In this document: positions 43,801-56,404 of the stretch, in pieces
Layout: each line of letters opens with the position of its first letter
Numbering within the stretch: position 1 is the first letter of the stretch
DNA from: Poecilobothrus nobilitatus
Taxonomy: Eukaryota > Arthropoda > Insecta > Diptera > Dolichopodidae
Reading direction: 5' to 3'
Assembly (NCBI GenBank): GCA_947095535.1
Contig: OX352772.1
Coordinates: 106,309,672-106,373,671 of the forward strand
DNA length: 64,000 bases
Position numbers and translations under genes: made by a program
The notes under the pieces: generated by a model
Database searches by the model: none
Seen by the model: the letters and a program-made list of their open reading frames with translations, nothing else
What the model was told of the DNA's origin: nothing

Positions 43801-45055
43801 TAAACCGGAAGACAAAAAAATAGGGAAACAGTTTTGGCAACTGAAAGTAAATCTAATTCTAACATAATACTTAACATTGAAAATGAAAATGAGAGTATTA
43901 CAATGGCAACAATTCATTCCGCTGCTGAAGAAGTTCTATATCAAATACCAATTAGAGAGGAAATTGTTAATAAATATAAAGCACAATTAATAATAACAAA
44001 TAATAAAATTGTAGAAAAAGAAATTATTTCTGAAAGAACCATCACATATATAGTAGAATATGACTTTAATAGACTAACAGAAATATTTAGGGAAATACCA
44101 CAAAAAGGCAAAGTAGGCATATTTTCAGAAATTTCTGACCATAAATATAATATAGTTCAAGAAAAATTAATAGAAATGTTGTCAAATAGCAATCAATTGA
44201 AATTTATAAAATGTTGTTATCGAGCTAAAGCAGTTAGAACTCAAGTAGAAGCTGTGAAGCAAATTTCTTTATTTCATACCAAAGAAAGCTGTTATTCAGG
44301 TATTCAGAAAACTTACAATCAAATAAAAAGTAAAATTTATTTTCCAAAGTTATTAAAATTAGTTCAAATTGTTATTAATCAGAGTGAAGTTTGCCAAGAA
44401 GTTAAATATGATAGATATCCAATTAAATCTAAGATACATACACATTATTCAATTATGAAGACTAATTTCTTAACAGTCATAGATAAATTCTCCAAATTCG
44501 GAGCAGCTTACTTTTTAACAGACAAAAACCACTTAACGTTAATAGAACAATTAGAAGATCACTTTACCAAATTAGGAAAACCAAGAAAAATAGTAGCTGA
44601 TAATGAACTCAAAACTATACAAATAAAACAATTTCTGCACGATGAAGAAATTACTCTACATATTACAAAACCTAATAATTATACAGGAAATAGTGATATA
44701 GAGAGATTCCACAACTCATTAGCCGAAAAGTTTAGAATTTTAAAATTTTTAAATCAAAATTTATCTGTAAAACTATTAATGCAAAAATCAGTTACATATT
44801 ATAATGAGAGATTTCACTCAACAATCAAAAACATTCCAACCGAAGTTCAAAACAGAAAAGTAAATTTAAACAAAATTAAAGAAAATTAATTAGCGAAAAC
44901 AAACAGAATTGGAAAAATTAATAAAGCAAGACAGGTCTATGACGAACAAAGAACAATAGGTTTCGTTAAAAATTATAAGGCTGTCAGACATAAAGAACAG
45001 CCCACATACAAAAGGTTGTGATTAAATAACATTCACTCTGCTAATATAAAACGAC
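43801..45055 (+). pseudogene. Copy C integrase
   Basis: The longest integrase frame in the window, 43834-44889 (351 residues). It starts with a low-complexity linker, then the zinc-binding region, in which the second His is Tyr (ESCYSG) and one Cys is Ser, then FLTVIDKFSKFGAAYF, VADNELK and SDIERFHNSL. The segment that should hold the first catalytic Asp is missing as in copy B. After the stop at 44889 the basic tail continues out of frame to about 45020. Confidence 0.8.
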
Positions 45056-45206
45056 CCCAAAATTTTTATAAATTAGGTAATGAATAACGACAATAAAACA
45101 ATAATAATTTCCAACAAATATTGTATTAAAACTATGTTCTTCATTCATAAACATTATTCAATTATTATACTGACCTCTTACAACATAATTAGGAAATAAT
45201 ATTTTT
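45056..45206 (+). other. Pol-env spacer, copy C
   Basis: Non-coding, homologous to 11385-11545 and 36110-36276. It ends in the T run at which Hel-X2 is inserted. Confidence 0.65.
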
Positions 45207-46227
45207 GTACCCTACACTTAAAGTATAGGGTAAATGAACTTTGGTATGGTGTTTGTAACCACCAAAAGGAAACGAGTTAGATATGGACATGTATATATGT
45301 ATATTCTGAATCAGGATCACCTCCTAAGTCGATTTAGCGATGTCCGTCCGTTCATACGCACGATAACTCAAAAAATAATGATGCTATCTTGATGAAATTA
45401 GGCTAACAATGGCTAAAGTAAGGCGGAGATAGCAAATGGGCGAAATCGGAGAATGGGTTCGAGTACCTCCCATACAACTCCCAAAACCGAATACGCATAT
45501 TTTCGAAATTAATAAAGAGAGAAACTTCAAATTTTGTACGAGGGTGTCTTTTTCTGAATCCCTGATATCCCTAAAACTTGAGATGAATTGGAGAAGTTGT
45601 TCGAGTGCCTCCCACACAACTCCCAAAACCGAACAAGCATATCTTCGAAATTAATAAAGATAGAAACTTCAAGTTTGATACGAGGGCGCTGTTTCCTGAA
45701 TCCCTGATTTGCCTAAAACTTGAGATGAATTGGAGGGATTTTTCGGGTACCTCCCATACAACTCCCACAACCGAACAAGCATATCTTCGAAATTAATAAA
45801 GATAGGAACTGCAAATTTAATACGAGGGTGTTGTTTCCTGAATCCCTGATTTGCCTAAAATTTCAGATGAATTGGAATGGTTGTTCTGGTATCAAACAAG
45901 CATATCTTCGAAATCAATAAATATAAAAACTTGAAATTTGATATAAAAGTGTTCTACCCTCTGATGATGTCTCTAAAATTTGAGATGAATTGGGGTGGTG
46001 GTCCTCGTGGCTTCACACACTTACCAAAACCTAACAAGCATATTTTCGAATTTAATAAAGATAGGAATCTGAAATTTTGTACAAAGGTTGTAAAAGCATT
46101 TATTTTTTTAGCTTAGCTTTATTAAATACCTAACTATAATAACTTACGGATTTTTAATTTAATTTGAATTTTTTAGGTGTAGGGTATAAATAAGTCGGTT
46201 GCATCGACTTACTGTTACTTTTTCTTG
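45207..46227 (+). mobile_element. Hel-X2, with 142-bp repeats
   Basis: Same position and orientation as Hel-X1 but about 280 bp shorter, chiefly because it has about two fewer tandem units (array at about 45470-45900). 5' end GTACCCTACACTT (first base changed), inner arm TATAGGGTA, CCGTCCGTTC near 45345, 3' arm AGGTGTAGGGTAT near 46176, hairpin AAGTCG/CGACTT and end CTTG (46224-46227). Confidence 0.85.
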
Positions 46228-46657
46228 TTTTATTTTAAGTCTTATTCTTACGGAATTAGCTGACTCTACAATTTTCATTTAGTTATTAAGTAAAATTTTT
46301 TATTCTATGTCTCAACATATAAAACATTGAATAAAATTTTTGAAAAATTTCCAGGTATTTACACTTTTAATGTTGGTATCGTTGACAATTATAACACATT
46401 TAGCAGAAGGTTTATTACAAGTTGAGCCAATAAATGAAGATCTGGAATATACACAGATTAATTTAAAAGAAATAGAAATAGTGAACGAAACTTCAACGGT
46501 ACTTCATATAATTAATCCTTTAGAGTTAAAAGACATATTAACGCAAATAGAATCGAATATTTCTAATATAAGTAACAAAATTTTATTAGATAGTGAAATA
46601 ATTAACATTAAGGCCAAAATTAAATCTATTATTCCATCAACTATCCATAGAAAAAAA
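46228..46657 (+). pseudogene. Copy C env, N-terminal part up to the cleavage site
   Basis: Contains the predicted acceptor TTTCCAG (about 46354). An ATG at about 46370 begins a short hydrophobic signal-like sequence (MLVSLTIITHLAEG), which is ATA in copies B and D. The frame then stays open to the basic cleavage motif, where Hel-Y7 is inserted. The surface part is short (about 100 residues) and Ile/Asn/Glu-rich. Confidence 0.7.
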
Positions 46658-48205
46658 CGAGGAAGAATACAGTTGACTTTGTCAACTCTTAGGTACCCGT
46701 ACGAACCGTTAGTATGTTCACAGCCTGTCACTCTGCTTACAATATTATTTTTTTAATATTTTAGTATTTTAAAATTATTTGGGTGAATTTTATAATTTCT
46801 AGTACTATGGGTTGTACATATATTCAAACTATATCTTTATATGTACATTCTTCAAAAGCAGATTCTAACCTTCCACATAACGATTATCAATCCAAAACTT
46901 TTTCAAATATTCTATAGTACCATTTAATACTAAGCGGTAAATGTATATTAAATTTACTTAGTACAAAATAATAAATATAATTTTAAATATTATATTATAT
47001 TATATTTAAATATTCCATTGACAGAATAATTTCTTATAACTACAATAAAATACATATATGTATGTAAATACGGTGCTATATAATATACATATATACTCTT
47101 ATCATTCATTCACTAGCGAACATGATATTATATAAGTATATATGTATAACAATATCATATAAATAAAAATTCTTCAAGCAACCGTTATGTTGTTTATTTA
47201 TTTACATTTTTATGTACTACGCATTATATCCTCAACAATTTCAAATTATCGAGTAAAACAAAATGCAAAAAATTTGTTGAAGAAATTTGTTAGGAAATTT
47301 GAAAAAATCAAGTAACACTTTCGTCAATTATAAAGTAACCCTATATTATTAAAAAAAGTTATTAACAGAAAGAAGAGTATAATATTAAAGCTTTAATTTT
47401 TGTGTATTACTTCAAAAAAATTTTAACAGGTGTTCAAGTTACAGGTGTTTAAAAATAAGAAATTTTCAGTTTTTGACCCCTTACAGCTCCTAAACAGGGG
47501 GTGATACAAAAAAAATTTCTGAAATGACTCATACTTATTTTCAAAGATCTAACTTCTGTCAAAATTTCCAGTTTCTAACTTAAACGGTTTAGAAGATAGA
47601 AGGGTTGAAGGATTTTGCAAAATTTGAGTTTTACATAACGGTAAATTAAGACACCGTATGCCACAAATATATATTTATTGTATATATACTTTTAAAGCTA
47701 ATAAAAGTAGTAATCGTTTGGCGTTTTCAAAATGAAGATATACCTTATACAACTTGTGCTATAACAATTTAAATATAGAGCTTTTTTGAACCTTTGGGGA
47801 GCTGTAGCTTTGTAACGGGTGGGGCTACAAAAAAAAGTTATAAAAAATAAAATTAATATTTTTGTGAGGTCTATCAGCAATTAAAATTTCATAGCTCTAT
47901 TTCAAAAAAAATGTGGGGATCTAAAAGTTAGGTGTTCGAGAGCTACCCTAAGGTTTGGTCCAAACTCAACCAAAAAAAATAGGGAACCTACAAATTACTC
48001 CTAAAATATTTCAAGATTCTAGCTTTCTTAGTTTTTGAGTTAGCGTGCTGACGGACGGACGGACGGACGGACGGACATGGCTCAAAAATCTTAGAATTTT
48101 TTTCTGATCCGATCCATACCTTTGAAGGTATATCTAGCTCGCTTATTTCGAGGTGTTACAAACGGAGGAGTAATTTTATTATACCCGATCCTATCGTACG
48201 GGTAT
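46658..48205 (-). mobile_element. Hel-Y7 in the env cleavage-site codons of copy C
   Basis: Complete minus copy. End CTCG at 46661-46658, perfect hairpin AGTTGAC/GTCAACT near 46673-46689, (CCGT)n on the minus strand near 48050-48075 and 5' arm at 48194-48205. Same site as Hel-Y3 and Hel-Y9. Ten T against eight in the empty copy B site. Confidence 0.9.
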
Positions 48206-49320
48206 AAGGAGGTTTAATAAATGTAGTAGGAACTGCAAGCAAGTGGTTATTTGGAACTATGGATAATGATGACAAAGAAGAGATTTTAAATAACTTAGGT
48301 ATTATAGAAGAAAACTCTCATAATTAGATTACAACATTAAATTCTCAAATATCAATAAACAATCATTTTAACAAATTTTTTTTTGCTCTTAAAAACACAA
48401 TAGAACAGGATATATTAAAAATATTACAAAATTACAATGAAATTAAAGAAACGACTAAACAATTTTAACTCACTCACTTTATTTAGATCAAATTAAGATA
48501 TCTAGAAGATAAAACTAATCAAATACAGGATAATATAGCATCTGGTAAACATAACATTGTCCATCCCAGCATTCTAACAGCAGAAGAAATATCATTATTT
48601 AATATCGATTTTTTCAAATTAAAATTAATGAAAATGGGAATAATGGCATATAAAAATGATTCTTTAGTATTTGCTCTAAAAATACCGCAAAATTATATTA
48701 TAACTAATTTAATATTAATAACTCCATTACCTAATATAGGCAACTATGAAATATACCAAACTAATGAATATATTGTTCAAATCGAAAACAAAACATATTT
48801 ATATGAAGAAAATGTCTTAAAAATAGATTTAAAAATTTCAAGTAACTGTATTTTTAATAATAATTGTAAGTTAAGATTTAATAATAAGACGAGTATGGAA
48901 ATTTTAGATGACGAAACAATTTTAACAAAAAATGCAAAAGAAGAAAATTTAATTCAAAATTGCGATAATAGAGATATTATTTTAAATAAGAATTATCTAA
49001 TAAACTTTTATAATTGCCAAATAGAAATTTTTGTCAACGAAGATACAAAGATTGTCAAATAGAATTGTAATAATACAGGCAAAGTATTACATGCCAAATA
49101 AAAATTTAAATATTACATTTGAAAAAAATTTAAGCTTTGAAAACATAGCAATTAAACATTTAGAAAACATTAAAGAAATTAAGGAATTAAAGTATCATAA
49201 AATTTTTTCGTATAGTTTGATGAGTATAATAATAGTTGTAATTCTAATACTAAGTATATTTGTAATAATATGATTAAGATACAAAAAACATAATAATATA
49301 TGTATAACTCAAAAAACATA
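48206..49320 (+). pseudogene. Copy C env, ectodomain and anchor
   Basis: The ectodomain is damaged up to about 48600 (stops at 48326 and 48467 and small deletions), open at 48628-49062, then the anchor segment SLMSIIIVVILILSIFVII at about 49213-49270 in a +1 frame. It ends at a TGA that copy A shares and copy B lacks. Confidence 0.75.
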
Positions 49321-49759
49321 AAATTTTACTTTGAACCCAAAAACAATTGAATCAAATATATTTCTGTCAATATTTCAACAACTGTTGCACTTAAAAGTAC
49401 CATAATAGCTGATTCAAGTAAAATTATAAAGTCATTAATCTTTTAATTATAAACGTACAATTTTTAGTAGCTTTGAATAAAATATTATCAAATTTCAGCT
49501 TTTTTTTTTGCTTTCAATTTCAATGTTAATGCCAATATTTTTGTAATGTAAAATATAACAAAAAAAATAAAATAAATAAAATGTTAAAGTTTTTTTTATG
49601 TAATTCAAAACCTTCAACTTGGAATTTATTATGCTTAATATTATAATGTTTTTCTAAAGAGTAAATAAAATCTAATTATATATTATCTGATAGTATGTTA
49701 TTCAAATTTTTTCTATACAAAAACAATATTCAGGAGCATTTTAAACTAAAAGAAGGAGA
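49321..49759 (+). other. Copy C 3' non-coding region and polypurine tract
   Basis: Matches 20070-20528 closely. Polypurine tract AAAAGAAGGAGA at 49748-49759. Confidence 0.65.
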
Positions 49760-51762
49760 AGTTATGTATAAGTATATATCTATGTAAAAAGAAAAAAAAA
49801 AATATATATATATATATATATACATATATACATTATTTAAACAAAACAAAAAAATTAATAATATGTATAATATTAATATATACGAGTATATAAAATTTTA
49901 ATTATACAAAATTTTCCTGATACAAATTGTCAAACGTCATTGACTGAAAATTATTGCAAGAAAAAATTGATTGTAACATAATGTTGATTAAGCAATTTGT
50001 ATTTGCCTTATTTTCTGTAATTTTGAATAAAATAAAAAAATTAAAAAAGTTAGTCTTGGAATAACTTGCTATATAACAATTTGCTGTATTTATACCCGTA
50101 CGATAGGATCGGGTATAATAAAATTACTCCTCCGTTTGTAACACCTCGAAATAAGCGAGCTAGATATACCTTCAAAGGTATGGATCGGATCAGAAAAAAA
50201 TTCTAAGACTTTTGAGCCATGTCCGTCCGTCCGTCCGTCCGTCAGCACGCTAACTCAAAAACTAAGAAAGCTAGAATCTTGAAATTTGCACAAAATATTT
50301 TAGGAGTAATTTGTAGGTTCCCTATTTTTTTTGGTTGAGTTTGGACCAAACCTTAGGGTAGCTCTCGAACACAACTTTTAGATTCCCACATTTTTTTTGA
50401 AATAGAGCTATGAAATTTTAACTGCTGATAGACCTCGCAAAAATATTAATTTTATTTTTAATAACTTTTTTTTGTAGCCCCACCCGTTATGGAGCTACAG
50501 CTCCCCAAAAGTTCAAAAAAGCTCTATATTTAAATTGTTATAGCACAAGTTGTATAAGGTATATCTTCATTTTGAAAACGCCAAACGATTACTACTTTTA
50601 TTAGCTTTAAAAGTATATATACAATAATATAGAAAACAGTATATATTTGTGGCATACGGTGTCTTAATTTACCGTTATGTAAAACTCAAATTTTGCAAAA
50701 TCCTTCAACCCTTCTATCTTCTAAACCGTTTAAGTTGGAAACTGGAAATTTTGACAGAAGTTAGATTTTTGAAAATAAGTATGAGTCATTTCAGAAATTT
50801 TTTTTGTATCACCCCCTGTTTAGGAGCTGTAAGGGGTCAAAAACTGAAAATTTCCTATTTTTAAACACCTGTAACTTGAACACCTGTTAAAATTTTTTTG
50901 AAGTAATACACAAAAATTAAAGCTTTAATATTATACTCTTCTTTCTGTTAATAACTTTTTTTAATAATATAGGGTTACTTTATAATTGACGAAAGTGTTA
51001 CTTGATTTTTTCAAATTTTCTAACAAATTTCTTCAACAAATTTTTTGCATTTTGTTTTACTCGATAATTTGAAATTGTTGAGGATATAATGCGTAGTACA
51101 TAAAAATGTAAATAAATAAACAACATAACGGTTGCTTGAAGAATTTTTATTTATATGATATTGTTATACATATATACTTATATAATATCATGTTCGCTTG
51201 TGAATGAATGATAAGAGTATATATGTATATTATATAGCGCCGTATTTACATACATATATGTATTTTATTGTACTTATAGAAATTATTCTGTCAATGGAAT
51301 ATTTAAATATAATATAATATAATATTTAAAATTATATTTATTATTTTGTACTAAGTAAATTTAATATACATTTACCGCTTAGTATTAAATGGTACTATAG
51401 AATATTTGAAAAAGTTTTGGATTGATAATCGTTATGTGGAAGGTTAGAATCTGCTTTTGAAGAATGTACATATAAAGATATAGTTTGAATATATGTACAA
51501 CCCATAGTACTAGAAATTATAAAATTCACCCAAATAATTTTAAAATACTAAAATATTAAAAAAATAATATTGTAAGCAGAGTGACAGGCTGTGAACATAC
51601 TAACGGTTCGTACGGGTATCTAAGAGTTGACAAAGTCAACTGTATTCTTCCTCGTTTTGTATTAAGAAATAAATTAAGAAATAAATATAAAAAATAAAAA
51701 AGGGTGTCCTGTGTTTTTTATATATTTAAAAAAAAATAAATAAAATAATAAAAAGTTTAAGT
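49760..51762 (+). repeat. LTR3, 3' LTR of copy C, split by Hel-Y8
   Basis: Two parts, 49760-50091 and 51655-51762, align with the uninterrupted LTR of copy A (20529-20962), more closely than with LTR1 or LTR2. It ends AAGTTTAAGT. AT run at 49801-49821. Confidence 0.85.
50092..51654 (+). mobile_element. Hel-Y8 in LTR3
   Basis: Complete copy: ATACCCGTACGA at 50092-50103, four CCGT units at 50222-50242, arm TCGTACGGGTAT near 51608-51619, perfect hairpin and end CTCG (51651-51654). Empty site in LTR A is TATTTTTG with five T; filled site has three plus four. Confidence 0.9.
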
Positions 51763-52163
51763 CGTGCGTATGGCGGTCTCGCCAGTTCGCGAGGTCTGGC
51801 CAGAATATGAAAAATAAATGTAGTTGTGGAAAATATTCGGATTAAATTCGATTACAAAATCAATGTTATCCGTTTTTTCCAGAATATGCAGCTATAAATA
51901 GCGAAAATATTGAAATTTTTGAAACATGTATTTAAAACCAAAAATTAGGAAAGATTTTAGAAAATTCAGGAAAATTATCAAAGAATAATAAAAAAAGTGG
52001 TTTTGATTATGTTATTGGGTATTGCATTATGTTGTATTACGAAAAAAAGAAAATAGCAGGTATATGAAATTCCAAACTGTTTTTAATTTTTTTTTACATT
52101 TTTTACAAAAATATTTAAAAACTTTGTTAAGAGATTAACATTTATTGTCTCCGATTCGATTCA
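51763..52163. other. Flank after LTR3 and unassigned sequence
   Basis: 51763-51990 matches the flank of copy A, here with an extra 23 bp (TATGGCGGTCTCGCCAGTTC and three more bases) that includes GGCG/CGCC pairing. 51990-52163 has no match. No gene seen. A string resembling 29390-29435 in inverse orientation is at 52168-52192. Confidence 0.55.
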
Positions 52164-52971
52164 GCTTTATTTCCTGGGGCATTATTACCGGTCACTCACA
52201 ATATTTACTAAATTAGATAATCTGTGTAAAGATGTTACAGATATACATGAGCTTGTGAATTTCGTTAGTAAGAAATATGACGAATTGAATGAAAAATTTA
52301 ATAAGACTATTCAAGAAAATAAAGTGATAAGAAAAGAAAACAGTTAATTGTTTAACAATGAAGTATGTGTATGCGCAAAAAAATAAATGATTTAGAGCAA
52401 AATAGTGTTAAAAATCAAATTATAATTAGAGATGATGCGGCTTCATGGGATTCTAGTAAGAATATTGTATCTTGTATTGCTAATGTTGCCAAATTTATGG
52501 AAGTGGATAACAAAGATAATGAGGTAATTAGTGCTCATGTAATAAAAAAATTCAAAGTTACTGCCAAAGACGGAAATTCATATGATAAAATTCTGTCAAA
52601 TGTAGAATTTAAAGAAGAACTCATTGATGGAGTAAAAAGAAAAAGAAAGCATAAAAAGAAAACATTAAAGAATTCTTCAAAGTATAAAAATATATTTTTC
52701 TTTGATGTTCTAACGAATGATACTATCCAACTCTTCAATCACACTAAAAGATTAAAATCAGTAGGATACTTTTCTGTTTTCACATCATCAGAGAAAGTTA
52801 TGACTAAGTTAAATGAGCCCTCAAAATCTATTATTATAAAACATAAGGATAATGTTGGCTCACTATTATTAAGTAAAATATCAGCTAATGTACCAAATAC
52901 AATATGAAAGTATACATGTGGAAGTGAATATGAAGATCAGGATACAGTAGCAGAGTAATGGATATGTTATT
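52164..52971 (+). pseudogene. LINE-Z copy 3 ORF1
   Basis: 52200-52345 encodes a coiled coil without Met (LDNLCKDVTDIHELVNFV, KYDELNEKFN), broken by a stop. From 52365 an open frame of 180 residues continues: KINDLEQNSVKNQIIIRD, then IVSCIANVAKFMEV, VISAHVIKKFKVTAKD, a basic stretch KRKRKHKKK, and FFFDVLTNDTIQLFNHTKRL. The order coiled coil, RRM-like fold and C-terminal domain is usual for CR1/Jockey ORF1. It ends at TGA 52905-52907. The non-coding gap before ORF2 is interrupted by Hel-X3. Confidence 0.7.
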
Positions 52972-55900
52972 ATACCCTACACCTAAAGTATAGGGTATAT
53001 TAACTTTGATATGGTGTTTGTAACCACCAAAAGGAAGCGAGTTAGATATGGACATGTATATATATTCTGAATCAGGACCACCTCCTGAGTCGATTTAACG
53101 ATGTCCGTCCATCCGCACGATAACTCAAAAACTAATAAAGCTATCTTGATGAAATTTATATAGTAGGTTACTAATTACGAAAGCAAGGCTAAGAATCTGG
53201 ACAAAATCGGTCCTTGGGTTCGGATTCTGGAAGCTTCCGAATGATTCCGGAGCAAACGAGATTATCTCCAAAACCAACAAAGATAGAACCTTTAAATTTT
53301 GTACAATGATGTTCCTTCCCGTTCGATTTATGTCTCTTAAATTTAAGAGGATTTGGTCAATGGGTTTGGATTTTGGAAGCTTCCGAACGAGCACCAGAGC
53401 AAATGAGATTATCTCCAAAACCAATGAAGATATAACGTTTAAATTTTGTACATAGATGTTCCTTTCTGTTCGATTTATGTCTCTAAAATTTGAGAAAATT
53501 TGGTCAGTGGGTTCGGATTTTGGGAGCTTCCGCTCGAGCCTCAGAGCAAACGAGATTATCTCCAAAAACAACAAAGATAGAACCTTTAAATTTTGTACAA
53601 TGATGTTCCTTTCCGTTCGATTTATGTCTATAAAATTTAAGAGGATTTGGTCCATCGGTTTGGATTTTGGAAGCTTCCGAGCGAGCACCAGAGCAAATAA
53701 GATTATCTCCAAAAACCAATAAAGATATAACCTTTAAATTTGGCAAAGTGGTGTTCTTTCATGTTTTATTTAAGTTTTTGAAATTTGAGAGGATTTGGTC
53801 CATGGGTTCGGATTTTGGAAGCTTCCGAACGAACCCCAGAGCAAACGAGATTATCTCCAAAATCAACAACCTTTAAATTTTGTACAATGATGTCCCTTCC
53901 TGTTCGATTTTTGTCTCTGAAATTTAAAAGGATTTGGTTTATGGGTTTGGATTTTGGAAGCTTCCGAACGAGCACCAGAGCAAATGAGATTATCTCCAAA
54001 AACAACAAAGATATAACCTTTAAATTTGGCAGAGTGGTGTTCTTTCATGTTTTATTTAAGACTCTGAAATTTGAGAGGATTTGGTTCATGGGTTCTTATC
54101 TTGGAAGCTTCCGAACTAGCCCCAGAGCAAACGAGTATATCTCCACAACCAACAAAGATAGAACCTTTATTTTTCGTACAAGAGTGTGCTGTTATGTTTC
54201 CTTTTCTATAAAATTGGAAACTGACATTTGAAAGAGTTTGAACCATAGATTCGTATTTTGGAAGCTTCCGAACGAGCCCCAGAGCAAACGAGATTATCTC
54301 CAAAATCAACAACCTTTAAATTTTGTACAATGATGTCCCTTCCCGTTCGATTTTTGTCTCTGAAATTTAAGAGGATTTGGTCCATGGGTTCAGATTTTGA
54401 AAGCTTCCGAACGAACCCCAGAGCAAACGAGATTATCTCCAAAACCAACAAAGATAGAACCTTTAAATTTTTTACAATGATGTTCCTTCCAGTTTGATTT
54501 ATGTCTCTGAAATTTAAGAGGATATGGTCCATGGGTTTGGATTTTGGAAGCTTCCGAACGAGCCCCAGAACAAATGAGATTATTTCCAAAAACAACAAAG
54601 ATATAACCTTTAAAATCGGCAGAATGGTGTTCTTTCATGTTTGATTTAGGTTTCTGAAATTTGAGAGAATTTGGTCCATGGGTTCGGATTTTGGAAGCTT
54701 CCGAACGAGCACCAGAGCAAATGAGATTATCTCCAAAACCAATAAAGATATAATCTTTAAATTTGGCAGAGTGGTGTTCCTTCATGTTTTATTTAAGTTT
54801 TTGAAATTTGAGAGGATTTGGTCCATGGGTTCGGATTTTGGAAGCTTCCGAACGAACCCCAGAGCAAACGAGATTATCTCCAAAATCAACAAAGATAGAA
54901 CCTTTAAATTTTGTACAATGATGTCCCTTCCCGTTCGATTTATGCCTCTGAAATTTAAGAGGATTTGGTTTATGGGTTTGGATTTTGGTAGCTTCCGAAC
55001 GAGCACCAGAGCAAATGAGATTATCTCCAAAACCAACTAAGATATACCCTTTAAATTTAGCAGAGTGGTGTTCTTTCATGTTTCATTTAAGTCTCTGAAA
55101 TTTGAGAGGGTTTGGTTCATGGGTTCTTATCTTGGAAGCTTCCGAACGAGCCCCAGAGCAAACGAGTATATCTCCACAACCAACAAAGATAGAACCTTTA
55201 GTTTTCGTACAAGAGTGTGCTGTTATGTTTCCTTTTCTATAAAATTGGAAACTGACATTTGAAAGAGTTTGAACCATGTATTCATATTTTGGAAGCTTCC
55301 GAACGAGCCCCAGAGCAAACGAGATTATCTCCAAAATCAACAACCTTTAAATTTTGTACAATGATGTCCCTTCCCGTTCGATTTTTGTCTCTGAAATGTA
55401 AGAGGATTTGGTCCATGGGTTCGGATTTTGGAAGCTTCCGAACGAACCCCAGAGCAAACGAGATTATCTCCAAAACCAACAAAGATAGAACCTTTAAATT
55501 TTGTACAATGATGTTCCTTCCAGTTTGATTTATGTCTCTGAAATTTAAGATGATATGGTCCATGGGTTTGGATTTTAGAAGCTTCCGAACGAGCCCCAGA
55601 ACAAATGAGATTATTTCCAAAAACAACAAAGATATAACCTTTAAATTCGGCAGAATGATGTTCTTTCATGTTTGATTTAGGTCTCTGAAATTTGAGAGGA
55701 TTTGGTCCTTGGGTTTCGGATTTTAGAAGCTTCCGAACGAGCCTCAGAGCAAATGATATTATCTCCAAAAGCAACAAAGATATAACCTTTAAATTAGGCA
55801 GAATGGTGTTCCTTCATGTTTGATTTATGTTTCTGAAATTTGTGAGAATTTGATCCATGGGTTCAAATCTTGGAAGCTTCCGAACGAGCCCCAGAGCAAA

Positions 55901-56404
55901 CGAGTATATCTCCACAACCAACAAAGATAGAACTTTTATTTTTAGTACAAAGGTGTTCTGTTATGTTTCCTTTTCTGTAAAATTGGAAACTGACATTTGA
56001 AAGAATTTGAACCATGGGTTCGTATTTTGGAAACTTCCGGACGAGCACAAGAGCAACGAGCAACTTTAAATTTAGTGCAATGGTGTTCTGGCATGTTTTC
56101 TTTATGTTCCTGAGATGGATTCAATGAATTGCAGTGGCAATTCGGGTACCTGACACACACTTCCCAAGGACTAACAATCTTCGAAATTAATAAAGATAGA
56201 AACTTAAATTTTTTTAAAAAGGTTTCAAGCATATCCCAAGAGGATACTTCTTTTACGTTCCTGAAATTCGAGTTGAATAAGACAGAAAAGGGAAGATGTT
56301 CAAGCAGCTGCCGAAAAAACTTATGGATTTTTAATTTAATTCGAATTATTCAGGTGTAGGGTATTAATAAGTCGGTTGTATCGACATACTGTTACATTTA
56401 CTTG
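52972..56404 (+). mobile_element. Hel-X3, expanded element with about 20 tandem repeats
   Basis: 5' end ATACCCTACACCT (52972-52984) is a perfect inverse of AGGTGTAGGGTAT (56352-56364); inner arm TATAGGGTATA near 52989. CCGTCC tract at 53103-53111 and CACGATAACTC follow. The interior is the tandem array. The 3' hairpin near 56369-56388 is imperfect and the end is CTTG (56401-56404). LINE-Z copies 1 and 2 give the empty site. Open frames on both strands here, up to 195 residues, are periodic products of the array and not genes. Confidence 0.9.
53160..56130. repeat. 147-bp tandem array with a 1.03-kb higher-order repeat
   Basis: The string GGAAGCTTCCGA or a close variant recurs at about 53229, 53375, 53522, 53669, 53817, 53956, 54102, 54260, 54399, 54546, 54692, 54840, 54987, 55134, 55291, 55430, 55577, 55725, 55871 and 56029. 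Most intervals are 146-148, with distinctive 139 and 157-158 units. The pattern 158-139-147 recurs 1,031 bp later. Monomers align with those of Hel-X1 around AAAGATAGAACCTTTAAATTT. Confidence 0.9.

Larger units (their letters stand above)
40623..51762 (+). mobile_element. Err-2 copy C, joined in tandem to copy B
   Basis: LTR2, primer site, gag, protease, reverse transcriptase with a large deletion, integrase, env, and LTR3. Hel-X2 (pol-env spacer), Hel-Y7 (env) and Hel-Y8 (LTR3) are inserted. Its 5' part resembles copy B and its 3' part resembles copy A, including the sequence after the LTR, so it looks like a recombinant. Confidence 0.85.

Noticed and set aside
53125..56063. Many open frames of 60-195 residues on both strands with repeating IISFALVLVRKLPKS- or NEIISK-like text
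   Set aside because: They follow the 147-bp period of the Hel-X3 tandem array. Because the monomer length varies, frames open and close with the repeat; there is no start context or independent conservation.
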